42,215 bases of DNA from Bacillota bacterium (GTDB lineage Bacteria; Bacillota; Clostridia; Acetivibrionales; DSM-1351). Below the pieces are notes generated by a model, which saw only the letters and a list, made by a program, of their open reading frames with translations, made no database searches and was not told the origin of the DNA. Where the stretch lies: contig JAFABO010000199.1 in the NCBI GenBank assembly GCA_023426005.1, positions 1 to 42,215 of the forward strand, written 5' to 3'. Positions 1-6,836 of the stretch are shown piece by piece; positions within the stretch are counted from its first letter, which is position 1; each line of letters begins with the position of its first letter. A program made the translations under genes and the position numbers.

Positions 1-922
1 GTACATAGCCTTGAAATTTATTCTTATAAAGCACTTTTACAATTTCAACTACGTCCAGTGAGCCGCAGGGCGAGTAGTGGGCACTTTCCTCAAAGCTTCC
101 GTCGTCAAGCAGCTTGACATTTCTGATATGCATGAAATGAATACGGCCCATGGCAGAATATTTATCAATCATTTTAACAATGTCGTTAAAACTGCCGCTT
201 CCCAGTGAACCGGTGCAGAAGGTCAATCCGTTGTATTCACTGTCAACCAGTTTGAGGAATCTGTCCAGGTTCTTTTCAGCTGTTATGATCCTTGGAAGAC
301 CGAATATGGGCCACGGCGGATCATCGGGATGAATGGCCATTCTAACATCGCACTTTTCTGCAACAGGAATAATTTCTTTAAGAAAATATTCCAGATGTGA
401 CCACAATTTTTCATCATCCACTTTGGAATATGCTTCAAAAATATCTTCCAATTGATCTTTGGTGTAGCTTGCATCCCAGCCGGGAAGTGATAATTCGCCC
501 TTTAGCGGGTCCATTTTTTGCAGTTGGTCCTTATAATAGACCAGCGCTGTGGAGCCGTCAGGCAGAGCTTTGTCCAATTGCGTGCGCGTCCAGTCAAAAA
601 CAGGCATAAAATTATAACAGATACATTTCACACCGGCTTTTGAAAGTCTCAGTATATTTTCTTTGTAGTTTTCAATATACCTGTCTCTTGAAGGAAGTCC
701 AAGCTTGATATCTTCATGTACAGGAACGCTTTCAATAACATCAAACCTGAGCCCTGCTTTTTCAACTTCATTCCTTAGCCGGGTTATGCTTTCCTGACTC
801 CAGATTTCTCCCACCGGCACGTCATAAACCGCTGTAACTATGCTGTACATATTTGGGATTTGCCTGATATAGCTTATCTTGACCGGATCGTCCTTGCCAT
901 ACCATCTGAATGATAATTTCAT
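1..922 (-). CDS. uxuA: Mannonate dehydratase UxuA, 3' end cut by window edge
   Basis: UxuA dehydrates D-mannonate to 2-keto-3-deoxygluconate in hexuronate breakdown, in the cytoplasm. Reading the minus strand from the ATG at 920-922 gives 307 codons with no stop before the window edge. The protein starts MKLSFRWYGKDDPVKISYIR and carries the family's metal-site motif AIHPDDPPWPIFGLPRI near residue 205, a TGSLGSGS-like segment, and FMHIRNV near residue 270. The start is set by a GGAGGTC Shine-Dalgarno (925-931) three bases before the ATG. The C-terminal part is missing only because the window ends. A 5 bp hairpin with a tetraloop (937-950) lies just upstream of the Shine-Dalgarno in the leader. 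Family identification is confident; whether uxaC/uxaB/kdgK genes follow lies outside the window. Confidence 0.95.
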   Translation of the reverse strand, partial: MKLSFRWYGKDDPVKISYIRQIPNMYSIVTAVYDVPVGEIWSQESITRLRNEVEKAGLRFDVIESVPVHEDIKLGLPSRDRYIENYKENILRLSKAGVKCICYNFMPVFDWTRTQLDKALPDGSTALVYYKDQLQKMDPLKGELSLPGWDASYTKDQLEDIFEAYSKVDDEKLWSHLEYFLKEIIPVAEKCDVRMAIHPDDPPWPIFGLPRIITAEKNLDRFLKLVDSEYNGLTFCTGSLGSGSFNDIVKMIDKYSAMGRIHFMHIRNVKLLDDGSFEESAHYSPCGSLDVVEIVKVLYKNKFQGYV

Positions 923-1021
923 ATGACCTCCATCCTCGTGCTTCAGCACGGAATAATTTAATTAAAAACATTTTTTAGCCAATATGCTTGTTTTCTGATA
1001 TACATAAAATCAATATAAGAA

Positions 1022-1050
1022 ATTATACCTGGGCTGATGATTTCTGACAA
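1022..1050 (-). promoter_or_regulatory. Sigma-A type promoter of uxuA
   Basis: On the minus strand, TTGTCA (1045-1050) and TATAAT (1022-1027) are separated by exactly 17 bases. Transcription would start near 1015 and give a leader of about 90 bases before uxuA. The match is by eye and has not been tested. Confidence 0.7.
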
Positions 1051-1070
1051 CTGCTTGAAAGGCCAATTAA

Positions 1071-1141
1071 TTGCTAATACTAGCAATATTTCTATAACGC
1101 AAATATGTTTTGATTGCTGTTTATCTTGCAAATATTGCTAG
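1071..1141. promoter_or_regulatory. Cluster of TAGCAA/TTGCTA inverted repeats, likely regulator site
   Basis: A perfect 12 bp inverted repeat, CTAGCAATATTT (1080-1091) and AAATATTGCTAG (1130-1141), flanks 38 bases. A second palindrome, TTGCTA-atac-TAGCAA (1071-1086), overlaps the left arm. The cluster sits immediately upstream of the uxuA -35 box and between the divergent uxuA and sigma-factor genes, so it could bind a regulator of either. The rest of the 922-1265 gap is AT-rich. It includes a TATAAT at 1233-1238 close to the sigma gene, but the nearest TTGACA (1197-1202) is 30 bases away, so I do not call that promoter. Confidence 0.5.
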
Positions 1142-1265
1142 AAATAAAAATTATGACGAAATACAACAAGTGAACTGAAAATTAATAAAAAACAAATTGA
1201 CAATATTATTTCTTATCCGCACATTTATAAGGTATAATGCGTTAAACAATTTGAGGGGAGGCTGT

Positions 1266-1727
1266 ATGGTGCCGATTGATATTGAAGAACAGTACGACAA
1301 GATATATCGATATTGTTACTATAAGATTGGAAATGCCACATTGGCGGAAGACCTGACCCAGGAGACCTTTCTCAAATACTTTGCGCAGAATTCTTACGTG
1401 GAATACGGCAAGAAACTTGCCTACCTTTATACCATAGCAAGAAATCTATGTATTGATTCCTTCCGAAAAAAGCAGCACGAAAAGCTGTCCGATGAATTGC
1501 CGGATACGGATTTTATTGAACGGCTGGAATTGAGGAGCACAGTACGGCAGGCACTGAAAACACTGCCGGAACAGGAGCAGGAACTGCTGCTTTTCCGGTA
1601 TGCAAACGAGCTTTCAGTCGGAGAAATTGCCGCAATTACGGGAATTTCCCGCTTTGCGGTCTACCGCAGGATAAAACTTGCACTGGCAGCCCTGAAAAAA
1701 TTACTTGGAGAGGAGAGTTCTCTATGA
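1266..1727 (+). CDS. ECF-type RNA polymerase sigma factor
   Basis: A 153-residue sigma-70 family protein of the extracytoplasmic-function group. Region 2 is visible at about residues 7-70, including AEDLTQETFLKYF (the -10 recognition and core-binding helix) and LYTIARNLCIDSFRK. Region 4 lies at about 98-150 (LPEQEQELLLFRY, then the helix-turn-helix ELSVGEIAAITGISRFAVYRR). The frame is open from 1197, but the ATG at 1266 is preceded by GAGGGGAGG and starts where the family starts. The stop overlaps the next gene's start (ATGA at 1724), so the two are translationally coupled. It probably directs transcription of its own four-gene operon with the ABC transporter. The inducing signal is unknown. 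Confidence 0.88.
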   Translation: MVPIDIEEQYDKIYRYCYYKIGNATLAEDLTQETFLKYFAQNSYVEYGKKLAYLYTIARNLCIDSFRKKQHEKLSDELPDTDFIERLELRSTVRQALKTLPEQEQELLLFRYANELSVGEIAAITGISRFAVYRRIKLALAALKKLLGEESSL

Positions 1728-2473
1728 ATAAAAGAATGAAAAGTGCTTTGAGGGAATCTTTTGAAGCTCCGCCGCCCGTGGATAAGGAGAGGTTCCTGAA
1801 AACGCTGCGGCACCCCGGCGGCACTTTCCTGAAGTTTCTGCTTGGACAGTTTTTCTATATCCGAAAGAGGGTATGGGCTTTTTCCGTTGTAATTGTTTTT
1901 GTTGGCTGGGCAGTTACCTTCTGGTCCCCGGTGCTCATAGACTGGCATGCGGAAGCCGAGAAGATATGGATAGTATCTGCCGGTCTTCCCTTTCTGGCGT
2001 TGATGATGACGGCAGAAATTTACCGCCCGTTATTTTACCGCATGTCGGAGCTTGAGATGAGCTGCCGGTTCAACCTGCCGCAAATAATCACGGCGCGGAT
2101 AGCTATTTTAGGGGGAGGAAACTTTTTAATCCTGACGGTACTTTTAATTTTTATCAGCAGGGTGTCTCCCTTCAACCTGCTTCAGGTTATAGCCTACCTG
2201 ATGGTACCGTACCTCATAACCTGCGGTGTCTGCCTGCTGATACTGAACCGCAGGAGACAGGGGGAGGGGCTGTACTTCTGTGCTGCTGCGGCCTGTTTTA
2301 CCTGCATGGCAAATATTATTGCCAGCAGCGCGGTAAACCTTTTCTATTCCAGCTCAATCCTGGGTTACTGGCTGCTTCTGTTTGTATTCAGCAGCGTGTT
2401 AACAGGTATCCAGATACGCAGTTTAATAAAACAAACGGAGGAAAGAACATGGAACTTACTATTGACCGAGTGA
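1724..2473 (+). CDS. Six-helix membrane protein, possible anti-sigma or ABC accessory subunit
   Basis: A 249-residue protein I cannot assign to a named family. The first 45 residues are polar (MNKRMKSALRESFEAPPPVD...), followed by about six hydrophobic segments, for example around residues 50-68, 79-97, 125-145, 153-172, 184-205 and 208-228. Its place directly after the ECF sigma gene, with ATGA overlap, is where anti-sigma factors usually sit, and the cytosolic N-terminus could bind the sigma factor. However, I see no zinc anti-sigma HxxxCxxC motif. Alternatively it is an accessory part of the ABC exporter. It overlaps the downstream ATPase gene by 25 bases. The function is inference from position only. 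Confidence 0.75.
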   Translation: MNKRMKSALRESFEAPPPVDKERFLKTLRHPGGTFLKFLLGQFFYIRKRVWAFSVVIVFVGWAVTFWSPVLIDWHAEAEKIWIVSAGLPFLALMMTAEIYRPLFYRMSELEMSCRFNLPQIITARIAILGGGNFLILTVLLIFISRVSPFNLLQVIAYLMVPYLITCGVCLLILNRRRQGEGLYFCAAAACFTCMANIIASSAVNLFYSSSILGYWLLLFVFSSVLTGIQIRSLIKQTEERTWNLLLTE

Positions 2474-3315
2474 CAAAACAATATGGCAATAAAATTGCCG
2501 TTGACCGTATATCTCTTACTTTCCGCAGGGGTGTGTACGGTCTTCTGGGTGCAAACGGCGCCGGAAAAACCACCCTGATGCGCATGATGTGCGGTGTGCT
2601 GGCCCCCACCTCCGGAACTATAAATTATGACGGGATTGATGCGGGAAGGGAGAATTACCGTGATGTATTGGGATATCTGCCGCAGGACTTCGGCTATTAC
2701 CCGGAGTTTACAGCGCTTGATTTCCTGCTTTACATTTCAGTGCTGAAAGGACTGCCAAAGGTCTGGGCAAGAGAGAAATCATTGGAGCTGCTTGAGCTTG
2801 TCTCCCTTAAAAACGAAGCAAAAAGGAAAATAAAAACTTTTTCAGGAGGTATGAAGCAGAGGCTGGGCATTGCACAGTCATTACTCAATGACCCGAAGGT
2901 ATTGATTCTGGACGAGCCCACTGCCGGACTGGATCCAAAAGAGAGGGTGCGTTTCCGCAATGTGATCTCACGGCTTGGAGCAGACCGCATCGTACTGCTT
3001 TCTACCCATATAGTTTCCGATGTCGAGCACATTGCCGATACCATCCTTGTGATGAAAAACGGCCGGTTTATACATGCCGGGACGCTGGAAGAAATCCTTG
3101 GCACAATTCAGGGCAAGGTTTGGGAATGCAGTATACCCACATCCATGGCAGATCGGCTTTGTGAAAGATATCCTGTTATCAATCTGCGCAATGAAGACAA
3201 AAATGTGTTCTTGCGTCTGATAAGTGAAGAGAGACCCTGTGATTGTGCTGTGACGGCACAGGCTTCACTGGAGGATCTCTATTTGTATTATTTCAGTGAG
3301 GTGGACGAAGGATGA
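2449..3315 (+). CDS. ABC transporter ATP-binding protein
   Basis: A 288-residue ATPase of the ABC-2 exporter type. Visible motifs are Walker A GANGAGKTT (about residues 34-42), a Q-loop at YLPQDFGYYP, the signature FSGGMKQRLGIAQ (about 133-145), Walker B VLILDEPTAGLDP and a switch histidine in LLSTHIVSD. The last 70 residues form a family-typical extension. The Shine-Dalgarno GGAGGAAAG lies before the ATG, inside the upstream gene. The stop overlaps the start of the permease gene (ATGA at 3312). It should power the permease encoded next. The substrate is unknown; sigma-linked exporters of this layout are often involved in envelope stress or peptide-antibiotic resistance, but nothing here proves that. 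Confidence 0.93.
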   Translation: MELTIDRVTKQYGNKIAVDRISLTFRRGVYGLLGANGAGKTTLMRMMCGVLAPTSGTINYDGIDAGRENYRDVLGYLPQDFGYYPEFTALDFLLYISVLKGLPKVWAREKSLELLELVSLKNEAKRKIKTFSGGMKQRLGIAQSLLNDPKVLILDEPTAGLDPKERVRFRNVISRLGADRIVLLSTHIVSDVEHIADTILVMKNGRFIHAGTLEEILGTIQGKVWECSIPTSMADRLCERYPVINLRNEDKNVFLRLISEERPCDCAVTAQASLEDLYLYYFSEVDEG

Positions 3316-4529
3316 AAATTTTTTGGAGATTAGTGGGGTTTGAATATAAAAAGATATTGTGTAAAAAAAGTGTGATCATTGTCCTGGTGCTGGCCGTCAT
3401 TGCCACTGCCGTCAGTGTCTGGGGGACGCTGTTTGGAAATTATTATATTGGGGGTGAGGTGTTTGAGTCCAATTATGATGCCATGGTTAAGGACCGATCA
3501 TATGCCAGAACTCTCTCCGGCCGGGAGATCGACCCGAAATTGATTATGGAGACGGCCGAAGCTTATTCTAAGATCCCCAAAAAGGATAGATATTACGATA
3601 CCCCGGAATACCAGGCTTTTGCAAGAAAGTACAGTGGAATATACGGAATAGTCCGGCCTATATATAACAGTGAGTCCAGACGGTTCAATATGGAAGACTT
3701 CCAGTTACTGACCGTGGAGCAGGCAGCCGGGTTTTATGATTTACGCCACAGCAGGCAGGTTCAGGCCCTGGAAGAAACAAGGATGAGCGGCAAGGCAAAA
3801 GAGAAAGTTATTGCTCTGGATGAGCAGATAAAAACTCCGTTTACCTTTTCCTATACAGATGGATATACACGGTTTTTCACACTCATGTATACGGTTGGTC
3901 TGATGGCCGCGTTTGTCATGGCCATTTGCATTGCTCCGATTTTTTCAGGGGAATATGCCTCGGGGGCCGATCAGCTCATCCTTGCTTCAAAGTATGGAAA
4001 GAATATGCTCATAACAGCCAAGCTGTTTACGGGTTTTACCATAACCTCAGCAATATGCCTTGCCCTGACTGCGACAAATTATATTCTTACAATACTGACT
4101 TTCGGCTCTGACGGTTTGAACTCCCAATTACAGCTTTACTATCCCATGTCGCCTTATCCGCTGACCATGGGACAGACGGCCTTGTTATTTTCTATCTGTG
4201 TCTTTTTTGCCTGCCTGATGACTGCGGCAATTACCATGCTTTTGTCAGCAAAATTCAAATCGGCTTACGGTGTAATCATACTCATAAGCTTAATTTTAAT
4301 AGTGCCAATGTTTATAAACGTCACCTATGACCGGATATGGCTGTACAATCTATTACATCTCCTGCCGTCCGGCATGATGGAATTTGGTTCTGTGACAAGC
4401 CCTATTCAGTATGAATTATCCGGTGTGATCGTGAAGCCCTATGTGTTCCTGCCGCTGTTTGCCGCTGTGGCCGGCATTCTGGTTACACCGTTTGCATACC
4501 GCTCTTTTAAAACCCATCAGATTGTTTGA
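3312..4529 (+). CDS. ABC-2 type transporter permease
   Basis: A 405-residue membrane protein. One transmembrane helix (about residues 20-42) is followed by a roughly 140-residue charged extracytoplasmic domain, then about five helices between residues 190 and 395. This arrangement, a large outer domain between helices 1 and 2, is typical of ABC-2 permeases in Firmicute export and immunity operons. Start and upstream stop overlap (ATGA), so it is coupled to the ATPase. It is the last gene of the sigma-factor operon; a terminator-like hairpin follows at once. The substrate cannot be read from the sequence. Confidence 0.87.
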   Translation: MKIFWRLVGFEYKKILCKKSVIIVLVLAVIATAVSVWGTLFGNYYIGGEVFESNYDAMVKDRSYARTLSGREIDPKLIMETAEAYSKIPKKDRYYDTPEYQAFARKYSGIYGIVRPIYNSESRRFNMEDFQLLTVEQAAGFYDLRHSRQVQALEETRMSGKAKEKVIALDEQIKTPFTFSYTDGYTRFFTLMYTVGLMAAFVMAICIAPIFSGEYASGADQLILASKYGKNMLITAKLFTGFTITSAICLALTATNYILTILTFGSDGLNSQLQLYYPMSPYPLTMGQTALLFSICVFFACLMTAAITMLLSAKFKSAYGVIILISLILIVPMFINVTYDRIWLYNLLHLLPSGMMEFGSVTSPIQYELSGVIVKPYVFLPLFAAVAGILVTPFAYRSFKTHQIV

Positions 4530-4541
4530 CGTTATTCTTTT

Positions 4542-4587
4542 AACTGCCTTGTTCCTAAGGACCTCTTGGGGATGGGGCAGTTTTTTT
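4542..4587 (+). terminator. Rho-independent terminator of the sigma/ABC operon
   Basis: AACTGCC (4542-4548) pairs with GGCAGTT (4576-4582), followed by a run of T to 4587. The loop is long but has further weak pairing. It lies 13 bases past the permease stop. Confidence 0.7.
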
Positions 4588-4614
4588 CTCCTGTAAAAAA
4601 GTAAACATGTAAAG

Positions 4615-4632
4615 AAGTAAGTATACCTACTT
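4615..4632. promoter_or_regulatory. Near-perfect 18 bp palindrome over the MATE -35 box
   Basis: AAGTAAGTATACCTACTT is a palindrome with one mismatched pair and overlaps the first bases of the TTGCCA -35 box. This is a usual size and place for a MarR- or TetR-type repressor site. No regulator gene is adjacent. Confidence 0.5.
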
Positions 4633-4659
4633 GCCAATATAAAAAATTGATAGTATACT
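4631..4659 (+). promoter_or_regulatory. Sigma-A type promoter of the MATE gene
   Basis: TTGCCA (4631-4636) and TATACT (4654-4659) are separated by 17 bases. The start point would be near 4666, leaving a leader of about 155 bases that begins with the hairpin at 4664-4707. Confidence 0.7.
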
Positions 4660-4663
4660 AACG

Positions 4664-4707
4664 GTTAGGACGCAAATAGTTAGAATTCTAATTATATGCG
4701 TCCTAAC
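4664..4707. repeat. 44-base interrupted palindrome in the MATE leader
   Basis: The arms GTTAGGACGCA (4664-4674) and TGCGTCCTAAC (4697-4707) are perfect. Between them, TAGAATTCTA (4681-4690) is itself a palindrome at the centre, with partial pairing in between, so nearly the whole 44 bases can fold as a single hairpin. It starts at the predicted transcription start. It could be a DNA operator or a 5' stabilising RNA hairpin. Confidence 0.6.
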
Positions 4708-4820
4708 TATTCATATAATACATTTGGGCCCGTAAAATAATAGGCTTTCTGGTATTTCTGATAGAATATCATAAAAATATTGTAAACTAACTTAAAATCT
4801 TAATTGGAAGAGGAACAAGA

Positions 4821-6218
4821 ATGGATAATACGAAGAGACTGGGAGAAGAAAACATACTAAAACTTTTAATGCAATTTTCCATACCCTCAATTGTTGGTAT
4901 GCTGGTAAGTGCACTCTACAATGTGGTGGACAGGATTTTCATCGGAAACAGTTCGGGGCCTCTCGGACTGGCGGGGATCACTATAGGCTTTCCTATCATG
5001 ATAATCCAGATGGCCTTTGGCGGCCTTATAGGACTGGGTGCTACTGCCATGGTTTCCATAAGGCTTGGACAAAAGAAGAAAGATGAAGCCGAATTGATCA
5101 TGGGAAATGCAGTTATACTCCTGGGGATAATCTCTGTTATTGTAACGGCATTGGGTCTTATTTTCATGGATCCCATTCTGAGAATATTCGGAGCAAGTGA
5201 AGAGGTGCTTCCATATGCCAGAGATTATATGAGCATAATCTTAGCCGGCAGTATATTTGGCTCTACAAGCTTCGGTATGAACAATTTTATGCGTGCCGAA
5301 GGGAAGCCTGCCATTTCAATGCTTACTATGATAATAGGTGTAGTTCTTAATGTGCTTTTGGCCCCGTTGTTTATTTTTGTATTCGGTTGGGGAATGAAGG
5401 GAGCGGCACTGGCTACAATAATGTCTCAGGCTGTTTCGGCTACCTGGATTATGTCTCATTTCATCCTGGGTAGAAGCACTTTAAAGCTTAAAAAGGAAAA
5501 TTTGCGTCTGAAGTTTGATATAGTAAAAGGTATCTTTTCTATCGGGATAGCACCTTTTTCAATGCAGGTTGCACAATGTGCCTTATCAGCCATTTTAAAC
5601 TTAAGGCTCGGAGCTTACGGCGGAGACATCGCCATATCCGGAATGGGCATTGTGAACAGCCTTATGACCCTGGTGGTCATGCCGGTATTGGGACTTAATC
5701 AGGGTGCACAGCCTATCATCGGCTATAACTACGGAGCAGAAAACTATGACAGGGTAAAAAAAGTACTGAAAATTGCCGTTATCGGGGGAACCATAATTAC
5801 AACATCAGGATTTATCATCACACGCTTGCTGCCGACCCAGCTTGTTGCTCTTTTCAGCAGTGATAAGGAGCTTATTTCCTTTGGCAGTCATGCTATAGTG
5901 ATGTTTATGCTGCTTTTCCCTGTTGTGGGCTTTCAGGTTATCGGTTCGGGTTATTTCCAGGCGGTCGGAAAACCTGTAAAGTCGATGGTGCTTAGTCTTT
6001 CAAGGCAGGTGCTTGTGTTGATTCCGGCTCTGCTGATACTGCCGTATTTCTTTGAAATGAATGGAATACTTGCAGCCGGACCCTTATCAGATTTAATATC
6101 ATTTATAATTACCGGAATCTGGCTGTCGTTTGAGCTTAAATACTTAAACCGGAAGCAGCTGCAAAAAAAAGAGCAGGAACCGGTAATATACAATAAGGTT
6201 TCCATAGAAGAAAGTTGA
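4821..6218 (+). CDS. MATE family multidrug efflux transporter (MepA/DinF-like)
   Basis: A 465-residue integral membrane protein with about twelve hydrophobic helices, a normal MATE length. The N-terminus (LLMQFSIPSIVGMLVSALYNVVDRIFIG) and the repeated second half (GMGIVNSLMTLVVMPVLGLNQ, then AQPIIGYNYGA) are typical of bacterial MATE exporters of the MepA type, which move cationic drugs outward in exchange for Na+ or H+. The Shine-Dalgarno is weak (GGAAGAGGA, 4806-4814). The gene stands alone, with its own promoter and palindromic sites upstream, which suggests ligand-controlled repression. The stop codon lies inside the left arm of the downstream nested inverted repeat. Confidence 0.93.
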   Translation: MDNTKRLGEENILKLLMQFSIPSIVGMLVSALYNVVDRIFIGNSSGPLGLAGITIGFPIMIIQMAFGGLIGLGATAMVSIRLGQKKKDEAELIMGNAVILLGIISVIVTALGLIFMDPILRIFGASEEVLPYARDYMSIILAGSIFGSTSFGMNNFMRAEGKPAISMLTMIIGVVLNVLLAPLFIFVFGWGMKGAALATIMSQAVSATWIMSHFILGRSTLKLKKENLRLKFDIVKGIFSIGIAPFSMQVAQCALSAILNLRLGAYGGDIAISGMGIVNSLMTLVVMPVLGLNQGAQPIIGYNYGAENYDRVKKVLKIAVIGGTIITTSGFIITRLLPTQLVALFSSDKELISFGSHAIVMFMLLFPVVGFQVIGSGYFQAVGKPVKSMVLSLSRQVLVLIPALLILPYFFEMNGILAAGPLSDLISFIITGIWLSFELKYLNRKQLQKKEQEPVIYNKVSIEES

Positions 6219-6349
6219 TCAAATGGTAACTCCCGTACTGATTTTATAAAATAAGAATGCACGGTTAAAAACAATTGCGAAAATTTTATCGCAATTGTTT
6301 TTAACCGTGCATTCTATTTCATGAAGTTGTCTTCGCGTACCATTTGATC
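6217..6349. repeat. 133-base nested inverted repeat with a perfect 27 bp stem
   Basis: The inner arms 6254-6280 and 6289-6315 are a perfect 27 bp inverted repeat around an 8-base loop (AAATTTTA). The outer arms GATCAAATGGTA (6217-6228) and TACCATTTGATC (6338-6349) are also perfect, and the stretches between are partly complementary. The element starts inside the MATE stop codon and ends five bases from the stop of the GH4 relic on the other strand. It may act as a two-way terminator. The terminal inverted repeats also fit a small non-autonomous element; I see no clear target-site duplication. Confidence 0.75.
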
Positions 6350-6353
6350 CCAA

Positions 6354-6610
6354 TTAATTTATCTTTAAGTGCAAAACAAAATTCCAATTACCGCAACACG
6401 TTAAGTTTTCATCGGTCATCTGCCATATTTCATTTGTATTGCAGACGGCACCTACCAGCGGATCAGGCATCATGGCCCAGCCGCAAATCGCCGGCTTTGG
6501 GAATATTTATCCCGTTTGCATGACATAACCCGGAACTTCAGCTATGGCGTCATCAGGCAGATTTGAAATAGCACCGTTATTTACCACGTTGAAATGACCT
6601 CTGCAAATTC
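6354..6610 (-). pseudogene. Relic of a GH4 glycosidase gene (alpha-galactosidase/LplD type)
   Basis: No intact frame exists, but minus-strand translation gives pieces of a GH4 C-terminal half in order. First comes GHFNVVNNGAISNLPDDA followed by IAEVPGYV in one frame, then a frameshift to NGINIPKAGDLRLG, then, after a gap and another frame change, DPLVGAVCNTNEIWQMTDE, with a stop at 6354-6356. GH4 enzymes are NAD- and metal-dependent glycosidases. The stretch normally lying between the second and third pieces is missing, so there are at least two frameshifts and one internal deletion. Upstream bases to about 6660 may be further decayed coding sequence. A lost alpha-galactosidase next to beta-mannosidase-like genes would fit a past galactomannan locus, but that is inference. 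Confidence 0.75.
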
Positions 6611-6764
6611 TGCCAGTTTCAAGGCATTAAAACCCATATTAACCTCCCAAGCCATGTTACGGCATATGTGGTGCAATGTACAATGCCTTATATCGAAAAC
6701 GGGGGAAAATCCGTCAAATGCCAAGGTTGCAGACGACAGTATAATAATTTCATATTTGAGATTA

Positions 6765-6793
6765 TTGTTTAATCAATATGAAATGTATATAAT
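6765..6793 (+). promoter_or_regulatory. Sigma-A type promoter of the two-component genes
   Basis: TTGTTT (6765-6770) and TATAAT (6788-6793) are 17 bases apart, about 44 bases before the response regulator start. Confidence 0.6.
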
Positions 6794-6836
6794 TTGTTTA
6801 ATGTGAATAATAATTTGCGGATAGGCAGGTGGAAAT

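Noticed and set aside
1197..1238. TTGACA and TATAAT as a promoter for the sigma factor gene
   Set aside because: The boxes are 30 bases apart, far beyond normal spacing; TATAAT may still be used with an unrecognised upstream element.
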